43,344 nt of DNA from Variovorax paradoxus (GTDB taxonomy: Bacteria > Pseudomonadota > Gammaproteobacteria > Burkholderiales > Burkholderiaceae_C): the NCBI RefSeq assembly GCF_018614955.1, contig NZ_JAGGNV010000099.1, positions 1 to 43,344 of the forward strand, in the 5' to 3' direction. The notes under the pieces were generated by a model, which was given only the letters and a program-made list of their open reading frames with translations, was not told where the DNA came from and did not search any database. Both the position numbers and the translations under genes were made by a program. This document shows, piece after piece, positions 8,261 through 15,790 of the stretch. Position 1 is the stretch's first letter. Every line of letters starts with the position of its first letter.

Positions 8261-8971
8261 ATGAACATCCAGGCCCTGGCCTTCGACACCGGCGGCACCG
8301 TGCTCGACTGGCACGCCGGGCTCGTGAATGCGTTCCATCGTGTCGGCGCCCGCCATGGCATCACCGCAGACTGGCACGCGCCGGTCAACGATTGGCGGCG
8401 GCGCACCATGAAGGGCATCGTCGGCCAGGTGCGGCCTGACTTCCACATGGACGACGTGCATCGGCGCGTTCTCGACGACACGCTGGCCCAATTCGACCTC
8501 GACCGCTTCACCGCCGCGGACCGCCTCGAACTCTGGCGCGCCTGGCACGAACTCGACGCCTGGCCCGACTTCCCGGCCGCGCTGGCGGCGCTCAAGGCGG
8601 CGCTGCCAGTGGTGTCCTTCACCATGCTGCCGGTTTCGCTGGTAGTCGATGTCTCGCGGCGCAACGGCATCATCTGGGATGCGATCATTTCCTGCGAAAT
8701 GATCGGTGTGTACAAGCCGCACGCCGAGGCTTATCGCACAGCGGCGCGCTGGATGAACCTCGAACCCGCGCAGATCCTGATGGTGGCCTGCCACAACTTC
8801 GACCTGAACGCCGCCCACCAAGCCGGCATGCGGACGGCCTTCGTGCGCCGGCCCGAGGAGTGGGGCCCCGAGGGTCCACCCGACCCGCTGCCGAACATGG
8901 CCTACGACTTCATCATCGATGGGTTCGACGACCTGCGTCGAGCCGTTCTCTCGCCATCGCCAGATCGATGA
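8261..8971 (+). CDS. HAD-superfamily hydrolase (haloacid dehalogenase type II-like)
   Basis: A 236-residue HAD hydrolase. The nucleophile motif is FDTGGTVLDW with D9. Motif II Thr/Ser is in VVSFTMLPVS near residue 125, and motif III Lys is in GVYKPHAEAY near residue 150. The acidic motif IV is altered: in LMVACHNFDLNAA near residue 172 the usual VASHxxD reads VACHNFD, as in haloacid dehalogenase type II relatives. Length matches (about 230). The ATG has only a weak GAGGA-like element upstream. Likely a dehalogenase or phosphatase of unknown substrate, co-transcribed with the AraC-type gene. Confidence 0.85.
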   Translation: MNIQALAFDTGGTVLDWHAGLVNAFHRVGARHGITADWHAPVNDWRRRTMKGIVGQVRPDFHMDDVHRRVLDDTLAQFDLDRFTAADRLELWRAWHELDAWPDFPAALAALKAALPVVSFTMLPVSLVVDVSRRNGIIWDAIISCEMIGVYKPHAEAYRTAARWMNLEPAQILMVACHNFDLNAAHQAGMRTAFVRRPEEWGPEGPPDPLPNMAYDFIIDGFDDLRRAVLSPSPDR

Positions 8972-9460
8972 GGTTGCAGGTCACGGCACGGTGCCCTCTC
9001 CGGAAAGCACTGCCCCGCGCGACGGCCTGGCCGCGCGGACCCCGCGAGTGTTCCAACTTAGCTGCAAAGAATTCAGGGATCGGTGGAGATCGACTGTAAG
9101 AACGCTTTGTGCGGCAACGTCTTGCGAGCGTGGATGATGTCGTGACCGCCGGTGAAGCCCTGGTCTCCAACCGAATATCGCTGCTGACCGTATCAGTTTG
9201 GACGTACCGTGGGCGAATCGCTTGCGCTGCCCGCTGCCCGCTGGCGCGTCGGTCGCAGCGATTGCTCAACGTAGGCGAGGGAAAGGGCTGTCGCAAATGC
9301 GAAGAGTGCAAGCGCCGGTAACCAACGCCGATCCAAGAAGCGAGTTGCCAGCGAACGCCCTCACGGCCAGAAATATCCTCGTTAGCAGCCTGAAGGCGGC
9401 CTTCATGACACGGCGGGTCTCGGCACCCCAATTGTTTTCGACCACGCGCGTGACATTGCA
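8972..9460. other. Non-coding stretch with an IS-terminus-like remnant
   Basis: No convincing gene in about 490 bases. On the minus strand a short hydrophobic reading (RWLPALALFAFATALSLAY, near 9230-9290) hints at a decayed membrane protein but has no start. The plus-strand segment at 9050-9074 matches a repeat seen near 37.48 kb (listed separately). Confidence 0.45.
9050..9074. repeat. IS-terminus-like repeat, copy 1
   Basis: GTTCCAACTTAGCTGCAAAG followed by AATTC differs by only two substitutions and a one-base gap from the segment at 37479-37501. In that second place it is joined to tandem repeats of IS21-end type, so this copy is probably a scar of a lost element. Confidence 0.5.
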
Positions 9461-9913
9461 TCAGCGCGCAACGACGGCCTCGGCCACACCCGCCAGCACC
9501 TTGCGCAAGTTCTCGACGATCGGACATGACATAGCCCCGTGGCGCTGCGCCAAGTACGCAGGATCGTTGTAACCCAGCCAGACCTGCGAGGACTCGTCCT
9601 GCCAGACCAGCGCCTTCAGCGGCAAATCGATGCCGGCGGTCTGCGCGCATTCCATCAAGGGGGTGCCCCCTTGGGGATTGCCGAAGATGAGAAGCTCAGT
9701 CGGGCGAAGCGTCTTGCCGACTTTCGCCGCACCTGCCGCGTGGTCGATGCGCGCGAGGACGTTGAGGTCGCGCTTCTTCACTACCTCTTCGAGCCGATTC
9801 ATCGTTTCTGTGACGCTGTAGGGGCTCTTGAGCATCATCAGGCCGTCGGCCGCAGCGCTGAGAGGACCATAGGCGAGGAGCGCGAGCATGGCGATGAAAC
9901 GCAGGATATTCAT
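9461..9913 (-). CDS. DUF302-domain exported protein
   Basis: A 150-residue protein with a signal peptide (MNILRFIAMLALLAYGPLSAAA) and a DUF302 domain covering most of the rest: SPYSVTETMNRLEEVVKKRD, LLIFGNPQGGTPLM and DLPLKALVWQDESSQVWLGY are all family features. DUF302 proteins are periplasmic or soluble and of unknown activity, often near metal- or redox-stress genes. The ATG at 9913 opens the signal peptide, and the longer open frame upstream has no sense. It follows doxX by 40 bases on the same strand, so it may be the last gene of the bufferin operon. Confidence 0.88.
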   Translation of the reverse strand: MNILRFIAMLALLAYGPLSAAADGLMMLKSPYSVTETMNRLEEVVKKRDLNVLARIDHAAGAAKVGKTLRPTELLIFGNPQGGTPLMECAQTAGIDLPLKALVWQDESSQVWLGYNDPAYLAQRHGAMSCPIVENLRKVLAGVAEAVVAR

Positions 9914-9953
9914 GGCGGTGTCCGGTGGGAGGGAATGAATTGCGCAGCACACT

Positions 9954-10394
9954 TCACGGCACCGAAGATAAACCTCGGCGGATGAGGTCAAACGCGCGGA
10001 TTCCTGGCATCGGGTCGGCGCGTCGCTGGTCATTTGAGAATCGGGTCAAACTGCCGGCCGATCGCGTCGGCCAAGCCTGGGGATAGACGAAGATCTCGAT
10101 GACCGCGGTCATGCCCAGAAGCACGGCGGCGGCGGGCCGGGTCAACAGTCCCAGCACGAGCAGCACCGGTGCACTCAACTCGATGCTAGCCGCCATGTCC
10201 GCCGCAAGTTCCGGCGGCAGCAGCGGCAAGCGATATTCGTCCGCGAACAGCGCGACGGCCGTATCCCAGTTCGCGAGCTTGGTCATCCCGGAGTTCCAGA
10301 ACACGGTCGCCACCGCGGGTCGCAGCGGGACCGCGAGGACGGTGGAGGGAATCGCTTCGAGCCAGCGACGCAGGCGTGCGGAAAGATGGATCAT
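9954..10394 (-). CDS. DoxX-family membrane protein with replaced C-terminus
   Basis: A 146-residue DoxX-family protein (GigT-like in the gig/bufferin context) with membrane segments at about 15-32, 65-88 and 90-105. The family core is plain: VFWNSGMTKLANWDTAVALF, DEYRLPLLPPELAA and ELSAPVLLVLGLLTRPAA. After FVYPQAWPT (residue 110), where the last helix and GPG motif are expected, the frame runs into a polar tail (RSAGSLTRFSNDQ...) unlike the family. The 3' end has therefore probably been lost by recombination or frameshift. The start overlaps the stop of bufC (ATGA). DoxX partners are thought to handle electrons or membrane steps of the pathway, but this copy may be impaired. Confidence 0.75.
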   Translation of the reverse strand: MIHLSARLRRWLEAIPSTVLAVPLRPAVATVFWNSGMTKLANWDTAVALFADEYRLPLLPPELAADMAASIELSAPVLLVLGLLTRPAAAVLLGMTAVIEIFVYPQAWPTRSAGSLTRFSNDQRRADPMPGIRAFDLIRRGLSSVP

Positions 10395-11194
10395 GGCGTT
10401 TCTCTCGTCCCGCAACGCTTGTCCGCCTCGCTGGCGAGCCGGAATGCGACAAGGCGTCCCGCGCTCAGGTGCTGCGCGAGAAGTGCGGGCGCGTCGGCGC
10501 CCGCTGCCGACCCGAGCGCGGCCCCGATGGGCCGGCCGTCGAACAGTGCGGCTGTAAAACGCCACGCGCACCCGTCGAGGCGCACGACGTCGACACGGTC
10601 TGCCGTTCGCTGCACGACCAAGCACACCGGTCCGCTGCCCAGATCGATCGCGGCCATGGCCGCCTCGTCCTGCTGCAGCACGGCACGCCAGATGGTGTCG
10701 ACCGGAAAGTCCGAGCGCAACGTCGATACCGACGGGTGAGCCACGAAACACACCTGGTCGTGGTCGGCCGGCGCGACGGTAGCCAGCCGCTCCATCGTGA
10801 GCCGGTCGGCGTCGGGCGCATGCATCGCACGGTTCACCGCCCAATCGAGGCGAGCCACGTCGGCCAGGTAGGCGAGCGACGCCGCGGGCTCGAAGCGATG
10901 CAGGAAGTCCGGAAACTCGACGCCGTAGGCGTTCAGATCGGCGCAGTGCGGCGTTTGATCGCGCGCGAAGATCTGCGCTGCGCCTTCGAAGAAATCGGCC
11001 CCGACCAGCCGATGCACGGCCGGAAACGACAGCCGCAATGCGTTGGCGAGCGTTGCGACGATGGTGTTGCGGTAGATGCTCAGCCGCTGCGCGGGCGCCA
11101 ATCCAGCGTCGACGATCTGGTCCGCCGCAAGGCCGTCCACATCCTCCAGCAGGCTGCGTCGCATTGCTTGCTGAACATCACGCATCGATGGCAT
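10391..11194 (-). CDS. bufC: Bufferin maturation partner BufC (DUF2063)
   Basis: This 267-residue protein belongs to the DUF2063/HvfC-BufC family: an N-terminal helical domain (MRDVQQAMRRSLLEDVDG; LSIYRNTIVATLANALRLSF; VHRLVGADFFEGAA, residues about 1-100) and a less conserved C-terminal domain. Members act as the precursor-recruiting partner of a DUF692 (MNIO) oxidase that modifies cysteines in a small peptide. It overlaps bufB by 17 bases upstream and doxX by 4 bases downstream, so tight co-translation is likely. In Cupriavidus the corresponding gene is gigB. Confidence 0.88.
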   Translation of the reverse strand: MPSMRDVQQAMRRSLLEDVDGLAADQIVDAGLAPAQRLSIYRNTIVATLANALRLSFPAVHRLVGADFFEGAAQIFARDQTPHCADLNAYGVEFPDFLHRFEPAASLAYLADVARLDWAVNRAMHAPDADRLTMERLATVAPADHDQVCFVAHPSVSTLRSDFPVDTIWRAVLQQDEAAMAAIDLGSGPVCLVVQRTADRVDVVRLDGCAWRFTAALFDGRPIGAALGSAAGADAPALLAQHLSAGRLVAFRLASEADKRCGTRETP

Positions 11195-12044
11195 GCTGCG
11201 CCTCCTCGATCAGCGCGGCTGCGTGGGCCGCCTCGCCTAGCAGCACTTCCAGCGCCGGCACGTTCGTGTCCCACTCGACCAGGGTCGGCACCGGGCCGAA
11301 GCGTGCAAGCGCCTGTGCATACAGCGCCCACACCTCGGGCGCGACGCGCGAACCGTGGTCGTCGATCCGCAGGGTCTGCCCGCCTTCGATCTGCTTGAGC
11401 GTGTGACCGGCGAGATGAATCTCGCCGATGGCATCAGCGGACAGTGCGGCCAGGTAGGTCGAGGCGTCCCAGCCGTGATTGCACGCGCTGACGTAGATGT
11501 TGTTGACGTCGCACAGAATTCCGCAGCCGGTGCGTTGCGCCACAGCCGCGATGAAGTCCCACTCGGGAATCGTCGAGTGCTTGAAGCGCAAGTAGGTGGA
11601 CGGGTTCTCGATCAGGATCTGGCGCTGCAGGAAGGCCTGCGTCTGGTCGACATGACGGCAGACCTGGTCGAGTGCTTCGTCAGTCATCGGCAGCGGCAAC
11701 AGGTCGGCCAGGTAGGTGCCGCCGACGATGCTCCACGACAGGTGCTCGGACACGAGGCCCGGCTCGATCCGACGCACGACGCCCCGAATGCGTTCGAGGT
11801 GCTTGGCGTCCAGCCCGTCCGCGCTGCCAAGGGACAGGCCGACGCCGTGCAGGGACACCGGATAGTCGCACCGGATCGCCTCGAGTGTCCGGATCGCGGG
11901 GCCGCCGCCCATGTAGTTCTCGGTGTGCGCCTCCAGCCACGCAACATCGGGCCGGGTGTCGAGCACGGCCTCGTGGTGTTGGAAGCGCAGCCCGATCCCG
12001 GCGGCGGCCGGCACCGCGGCGCGTTCGTCACGCATGGCCGCCAC
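11178..12044 (-). CDS. bufB: Multinuclear iron oxidase BufB (MNIO, DUF692)
   Basis: A 288-residue TIM-barrel MNIO enzyme. Family landmarks: GIGLRFQHHEAVL, WLEAHTENYM, SLHGVGLSLG, SEHLSWS, ILIENPSTYLRF, GCGILCDVNNIYVSACNHG and GEIHLAGH. They carry the His, Asp, Glu and Asn residues that bind the iron cluster. In bufferin systems this enzyme turns precursor cysteines into thiooxazole-type heterocycles that bind copper. The frame opens at a GTG (12044), with an ATG three codons later; either is seven to sixteen bases behind the bufA stop. It sits between bufA and bufC in a compact operon (gigA in Cupriavidus). Confidence 0.93.
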   Translation of the reverse strand: MAAMRDERAAVPAAAGIGLRFQHHEAVLDTRPDVAWLEAHTENYMGGGPAIRTLEAIRCDYPVSLHGVGLSLGSADGLDAKHLERIRGVVRRIEPGLVSEHLSWSIVGGTYLADLLPLPMTDEALDQVCRHVDQTQAFLQRQILIENPSTYLRFKHSTIPEWDFIAAVAQRTGCGILCDVNNIYVSACNHGWDASTYLAALSADAIGEIHLAGHTLKQIEGGQTLRIDDHGSRVAPEVWALYAQALARFGPVPTLVEWDTNVPALEVLLGEAAHAAALIEEAQHAIDA

Positions 12045-12051
12045 CGCGCGC

Positions 12052-12369
12052 TCAGCTTGACTTCATGCTGCCGCCCTGAATCTTGCTGCAGTCGCCCGCT
12101 GGCAGCAGCACGAAAGACTTGGTGTCGCGCGCCTTCGTGGACTGGCCGGCACAGGAGTGCGCACCCTCGGCGCAGTCGTTCTTGGCGGCGGCGTTGATGC
12201 CGTAGCACTTTTCCAGTTTGTTCTTCTCCATGCGCGCCATGTTGTCCTTGACCGCCTGCGGCGCCTTGCTCATATCCATGCCTTGCGCCTGGGCCGCCAT
12301 CCCCGATGCGGCCAACACAAGTCCGAGCGCGGTAGACAGCGCGGAACCTGCGAACACTTGATGAGTCAT
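12052..12369 (-). CDS. bufA: Bufferin precursor peptide BufA (DUF2282)
   Basis: A 105-residue exported precursor. It has a signal peptide ending near AAQAQG (residue 30), a spacer, and the conserved four-cysteine core: C55 in EKCYG, C66 in NDCAEG, C73 in HSCAGQ and C94 in AGDCSK. This is the DUF2282 (BufA1/GigP) pattern. The mature modified peptide is thought to sequester copper or other thiophilic metal in the periplasm. A GAGGTG element lies six bases before the ATG. It is the first gene of the operon, directly behind a candidate ECF promoter. The absence of other small cysteine peptides nearby suggests a single substrate. Confidence 0.93.
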   Translation of the reverse strand: MTHQVFAGSALSTALGLVLAASGMAAQAQGMDMSKAPQAVKDNMARMEKNKLEKCYGINAAAKNDCAEGAHSCAGQSTKARDTKSFVLLPAGDCSKIQGGSMKSS

Positions 12370-12416
12370 GGTTTCACCTCTCGCGTTAAGGCCTCAGGTC
12401 GAGACCGACAACCGAT

Positions 12417-12444
12417 AGTTCGCTCGATGGCGGGGAAAGGTTAC
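12417..12444 (-). promoter_or_regulatory. Candidate ECF-sigma promoter for the bufferin operon
   Basis: On the minus strand GTAACC is followed after exactly 16 bases by CGAACT, about 50 bases before the bufA start. GTAACC is the -35 element known for SigF-type ECF factors that control such operons. The -10 box is a looser match. The divergent gene encodes an ECF factor, so direct control is plausible. Confidence 0.5.
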
Positions 12445-12503
12445 GTGCCGCGAGACAAAAATAGTCGCCCCGGCGAGCCGCGTTGCGGGCTATCGTGCGT
12501 TGG

Positions 12504-13169
12504 GTGAGCAGCAACCGTGATCGAATCCCTGCGCTGAGCCTCGTCCCCCCCGCCGAGTCGTCGACCGAGGCGCCCCAGGCCCAGGAGGAACGAGCGACCG
12601 GGGCGCCCGTCGTGGTGCGCGAGTTCGACTGGTCCATCCTGATGGCGCGTGCACAGGCGGGCGAGCGAGAGGCCTATCGGCGCCTGCTCGACGAGATCAC
12701 GCCCTATTTGCGCTCGCTGGCAGTGAAGTCGCATCGCGATCCGAGCGACATCGAAGACACGGTGCAAGATGTCCTGCTCACCGTGCACGCGATCCGTCAT
12801 ACCTACGATCCGTCCCGTCCCTTCGGCCCCTGGCTGGTGGCGATTGCGCATCGGCGCATCGTCGATCGGCTGCGCCGCCAAGGCCGCGCGACGCAGCACG
12901 AGACGTCGCTGGCCCCCGAACATGAAACCTTGGCGGCCGCCGAAGCGAACTACCCTGAGGCGAGCGTCGATCTGGTGGCGGTGCGCGAGGCGGTCGAGCG
13001 CTTGCCGCCGGGGCAGCGCGAGGCAATCAAGCTGATGAAACTGCAGGAGATGTCGCTGCGCCAGGCCGCCACGGTCAGCGGGATGTCGATCGCCGCCTTG
13101 AAGGTGGCAACTCACCGCGGGCTCAAGAACCTTCGCAAGCTATTCAACGGACCTGGCGGCGGATCATGA
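12504..13169 (+). CDS. ECF RNA polymerase sigma factor (SigF-like)
   Basis: An ECF sigma factor of about 221 residues with region 2 (REAYRRLLDEITPYLRSLA; DIEDTVQDVLLTVHAIRHTY; FGPWLVAIAHRRIVDRLRR) and region 4 (VERLPPGQREAIKLMKLQEM; LRQAATVSGMSIAALKVATH). The N-terminus has an extra polar stretch of about 45 residues. The start is uncertain: GTG at 12504, TTG at 12483 or a later ATG are possible, and none has a strong binding site. It overlaps the DUF1109 gene by four bases (ATGA) and is divergent from bufABC-doxX. It corresponds to SigF in Caulobacter and RpoQ in Cupriavidus, which switch on the homologous operons. Confidence 0.88.
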   Translation: MSSNRDRIPALSLVPPAESSTEAPQAQEERATGAPVVVREFDWSILMARAQAGEREAYRRLLDEITPYLRSLAVKSHRDPSDIEDTVQDVLLTVHAIRHTYDPSRPFGPWLVAIAHRRIVDRLRRQGRATQHETSLAPEHETLAAAEANYPEASVDLVAVREAVERLPPGQREAIKLMKLQEMSLRQAATVSGMSIAALKVATHRGLKNLRKLFNGPGGGS

Positions 13170-13813
13170 TCAAGACGAGCAATCTCATCGAAGCGCTGGT
13201 GGCCGATGCGCGGCCGGTGCGCCGCCTGCGGCCGCCGGTGCTGCGGGCGGCGCTGTGGTTGCTGCTGGCGGCGCTGATCTTCGGGTTGCTGGCGGTGGGT
13301 CACGGCGTGCGCCCCGACCTTGCGCAGCGATTGGAGCTGCCGGACTTCATCGTCGGCACCGCTGCCGCGCTGCTGACCGGCGTGCTGGCGGCCGTCGCAT
13401 CGTTCATGCTGAACCTGCCCGACCGATCGCGCGGCTGGGCCTTGCTGCCGGTGCCGGCGCTGCTCGTGTGGATGGCCACCCTCGGCTATGGATGCCTGGT
13501 GAATTGGGTCAGTATCGGCCCCGATGGCGTTCAGGTCGGCGAGACGGCGCGATGTTTCGCCACCGTACTGATGACCAGTCTGCCGCTGTCGCTCGCCATG
13601 TTCGCCATGCTGCGCCGCGGCGCGGTGCTGTCGGCGAGCACGGTCTCGCTGACAGGAAGCCTGGCCGTGGCGGCGATCACCGCCACGGCAATGTCGATCT
13701 TCCACAGCCTCGACGCGAGCGTGATGATCCTGGTCTGGAACCTGGGCACCGCGGCGCTCATCGTCGCGCTGGGCCGCTGGCTCGGTCCCCGGCTGGCTGT
13801 CACCGGATGTTGA
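13166..13813 (+). CDS. NrsF/DUF1109 membrane anti-sigma factor
   Basis: This 215-residue protein has six predicted membrane helices (among them LRAALWLLLAALIFGLLAVG and VGTAAALLTGVLAAVASFML) and the family's N-terminal cytoplasmic lead (MIKTSNLIEALVADARPVRRLRPP). DUF1109/NrsF proteins hold a SigF-type ECF factor at the membrane until metal or oxidative stress. Cysteines are visible at CLVN (near residue 111) and ETARCF (near 127), which in NrsF relatives take part in sensing. The start overlaps the sigma gene, so the pair is co-translated. The bufferin operon is the expected target. Confidence 0.88.
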   Translation: MIKTSNLIEALVADARPVRRLRPPVLRAALWLLLAALIFGLLAVGHGVRPDLAQRLELPDFIVGTAAALLTGVLAAVASFMLNLPDRSRGWALLPVPALLVWMATLGYGCLVNWVSIGPDGVQVGETARCFATVLMTSLPLSLAMFAMLRRGAVLSASTVSLTGSLAVAAITATAMSIFHSLDASVMILVWNLGTAALIVALGRWLGPRLAVTGC

Positions 13814-14248
13814 ACCGGCGCCTGTGAACGGCGATCCAGCAACAACGCATGTGCTGCGGGTGGGTCGGCCTGGCATTGGTTTTCCGTACCGCGAACAGGC
13901 CGCCACTATCTGATCGTTCACAGGCGCAATGAATTGGCAATGACCGGCGACAACTCGCGGCCAAGCTGGCGCTGGCAGAGCAGATGTGCGACGGAGCGCG
14001 AGGAAGCGATACGCGAGCATGTCGCAGAGACCCGCGCCTTGTTGCAGGAGTGACCACCGAGACCAGTTCCTGATCACTTACCTCCGTCTTCAGTTGCGGA
14101 TAGGCGGTGTCGTTGATGCCACTCATGGGACAGCCCCTCCAGCGGGTGCGGGGGCGGACAAGATTCGATTGAATCGCTGGTACCGCCCAGGCATCTTGTG
14201 CTGCCGCCTGTGCTATCGAGAGCAGCAACGGTCATGTCGCGATGGCCG
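13814..14248. other. Intergenic stretch with a long-spaced inverted repeat
   Basis: No supported gene. A perfect inverted repeat (listed separately) lies at 13818-13927. Around 13985-14054 a plus-strand reading (EREEAIREHVAETRALLQE) ends at a stop and could be the end of a decayed gene, but it has no start. Confidence 0.45.
13818..13927. repeat. 13-bp perfect inverted repeat enclosing 84 bp
   Basis: GCGCCTGTGAACG at 13818-13830 is mirrored by CGTTCACAGGCGC at 13915-13927. The enclosed 84 bases have no gene. The layout resembles a tiny non-autonomous element or a solo pair of transposon ends, but I could not identify a target duplication. Confidence 0.6.
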
Positions 14249-14524
14249 TCAAGTTGGCGAAGCGCACGCCGCAGGGCCCGCGCGCGAGCTATCCCCACAA
14301 CATGGCCTCTGTGCCTGGATCGGTGGGCACTTCACCGAACCGAAGGAGCAGAACACACAGCAATCGCCGGGCTTCGGGCGCAGCAGTGTCTTGCAGTGCT
14401 CGCACTCGTAGAAGAACTGGCACGCGTCGACGGGCATGTGCTCGCATTTCGCGTGGCCGCAATACGGGCAGGTCAGCACCGCGTCGACAACCACGGCGCT
14501 GTTCGTGCGCCGCCCTCGCGTCAT
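14249..14524 (-). CDS. GDCCVxC-domain small protein in mer module 1
   Basis: A 91-residue cysteine-rich protein with the motif GDCCVFCSFGSVKCPPIQ at about residues 53-70, preceded by two zinc-ribbon-like pairs (CPYCGHAKC, residues 19-27, and CEHCKTL near 41). GDCCVxC proteins occur at the ends of mer operons and are thought to bind mercury or zinc; their role is unproven. The ATG overlaps the merC stop as ATGA, so the two genes are co-translated. The tail beyond residue 73 is poorly conserved. Confidence 0.85.
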   Translation of the reverse strand: MTRGRRTNSAVVVDAVLTCPYCGHAKCEHMPVDACQFFYECEHCKTLLRPKPGDCCVFCSFGSVKCPPIQAQRPCCGDSSRAGPAACASPT

Positions 14525-14943
14525 GGGAGCACCTGCCGGGTCTCGCAGCCCTCTGCACTGCAGCGCTTGTTTGCCGGCGACAAGAGATCCCATAGTGAGG
14601 CGCCGACCATGAAGGCCAAGCCCGTGTACATCAGCCCGGGGGTCCACCATTGGCCGAAGAACAGCAGCATGGCCGCGAGCACCATGGCCGGGCCGATCAT
14701 GCCCGTTACGCTGCGGTGCCACTGGCGATGACGCAGCCAGCCGAGAGCGTTGGCGATCAGCGCGACCGCCGCGAAAAGCGGGAGCAGCGTGCTGATGAAA
14801 AGGCCTTCGTATCCGGCCAGGAATCCCAAGCCCATGGCCGCGCCGAGGCTCGCGAGCGCCGGGAAACAAGCCGGGCACGAAGCCGCGGAGACGATGCTGC
14901 CGAGGGCGCCGGCCTTGTCGGCCGCGCGCGTGATCCATTCCAT
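14521..14943 (-). CDS. merC: Mercury transporter MerC (module 1)
   Basis: A 140-residue inner-membrane mercuric-ion transporter with four helices. It has the first-helix pair C23-P-A-C26 (SAASCPACFPALASLG), the family segment GYEGLFISTLLPLFAA, and a C-terminal pair in RCSAEGC. MerC brings Hg(II) (and organomercury) into the cell for reduction. All four expected cysteines are present, unlike the second MerC at 16.5 kb. It starts 30 bases downstream of a textbook mer promoter and is divergent from a merR stub. No reductase gene follows it, so this module alone cannot detoxify. Confidence 0.93.
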   Translation of the reverse strand: MEWITRAADKAGALGSIVSAASCPACFPALASLGAAMGLGFLAGYEGLFISTLLPLFAAVALIANALGWLRHRQWHRSVTGMIGPAMVLAAMLLFFGQWWTPGLMYTGLAFMVGASLWDLLSPANKRCSAEGCETRQVLP

Positions 14944-14973
14944 CGATTGATTCCTTGTCGGGCCAATGGATTC

Positions 14974-15004
14974 ACAATACTCCCGTACTCAAGTACGGAG
15001 TCAA
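14974..15004 (-). promoter_or_regulatory. mer promoter/operator, module 1
   Basis: On the minus strand TTGACT (-35) and TATTGT (-10) are 19 bases apart, the over-long spacing typical of MerR-controlled promoters. Between them CCGTAC-TTGA-GTACGG is a perfect dyad for MerR binding. It drives merC and the GDCCVxC gene. Confidence 0.85.
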
Positions 15005-15009
15005 GCGGT

Positions 15010-15108
15010 ATGGAACAGCAGATCGACACGCTGAGAATTGGCGCCTTCGCCGAGACCGCCGGCATCAATGTGGAAACCATCCGGTACTACCAGCGCAAGT
15101 GTCGATGA
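15010..15108 (+). pseudogene. merR: merR stub (first 30 codons), module 1
   Basis: The frame opens as a normal MerR (IDTLRIGAFAETAGINVETI, then RYYQRK) divergent from the module-1 promoter, then leaves homology after 30 residues and stops within three codons. Only the first part of the winged helix-turn-helix remains, so it cannot dimerise or bind Hg. The break point (about 15099) coincides with the start of a stretch with IS-like character. The module could still be controlled in trans by the complete MerR at 15.3-15.8 kb, because the operators are nearly the same. Confidence 0.8.
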
Positions 15109-15308
15109 TTTCATCTTGAATCGATCGCCTTGAGAGATCAGGCACTTACCGCGCGCCGAGCCACGACTCCTTGAGCTGCCTGCTCACGATCTTTGAATTC
15201 TTCGGTAAGTTTTTCAACTTACTTTGAACTGTTGTCGCGGCCGCTGGCGGCAGCCCGGGCTGACCTCGGGCGAGCGGCAGGTATGCGCGCGTCGGTATCG
15301 GGGTGCCC
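15109..15308. repeat. IS-remnant stretch between the two mer modules
   Basis: These 200 bases separate the broken merR from the complete one. They contain GGTAAGTTTTTCAACTTAC (15204-15222), an inverted pair GTAAGTT/AACTTAC. On the minus strand it reads AAAGTAAGTTGAAAAAC, close to the tandem repeat at 37504-37539. Most likely this is the scar of an IS that cut merR and joined the two modules. Confidence 0.45.
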
Positions 15309-15785
15309 TCAAGATTCGGATTTTCGTACGCTAAGACCGCAGCGTTGCAGTTTGACTTCGCCGCCTGTGCGAAGCGCCCTGTCTCCCTGCAGCGAGGCGA
15401 TCAATGGACAGGAGACGTTCCCCTTGCGGGCGTGGCATGCGCACACGAGCTCGGACAGCACGGCCTCCATGCGCGCGAGATCCGCGAGCTTTTCCCGGAT
15501 GTCATTGAGCTTGTGTTCGGCCAGATGACTGGCCTCTTCGCAATGCGTCCCATCGTCGAGCCTGAGCAGCTCGGCGACCTCATCCAGACGGAAACCGAGC
15601 CGTTGTGCTGATTTCACGAACTGCACCCGCGCCACATCCGCGATGCCGTAACGGCGAATGCCGCCATAGGGCTTGTCCGGCTCTAGCAGCAGGCCCTTGC
15701 GCTGATAAAAGCGGATCGTTTCCACGTTGACGCCGGCCGCCCTGGCCAGCGCGCCAATTGGCAGGTTCTCAAGATCGTTCTGCAT
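15309..15785 (-). CDS. merR: Mercury-responsive regulator MerR (module 2)
   Basis: A 158-residue MerR. The N-terminal winged HTH (LPIGALARAAGVNVETIRFY, RYGIADVARVQFVK) is followed by a dimer helix and the Hg-binding cysteines C82 (GTHCEEA), C117 (ACHARKG region) and C126 (GNVSCPLI). It represses and, with Hg(II), activates the divergent merTPCABE operon by untwisting the 19-base spacer. The usual protein is about 144 residues. After IASLQG the C-terminus here is a different, longer polar tail, so the 3' end was probably replaced when the neighbouring IS-like stretch came in. The DNA- and Hg-binding parts are complete. Confidence 0.93.
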   Translation of the reverse strand: MQNDLENLPIGALARAAGVNVETIRFYQRKGLLLEPDKPYGGIRRYGIADVARVQFVKSAQRLGFRLDEVAELLRLDDGTHCEEASHLAEHKLNDIREKLADLARMEAVLSELVCACHARKGNVSCPLIASLQGDRALRTGGEVKLQRCGLSVRKSES

Positions 15786-15790
15786 GTCGC

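Noticed and set aside
8913..9650. 245-codon minus-strand frame between the HAD gene and DUF302
   Set aside because: It overlaps parts of two real genes and a scar; the reading changes character along its length and has no start or domain.
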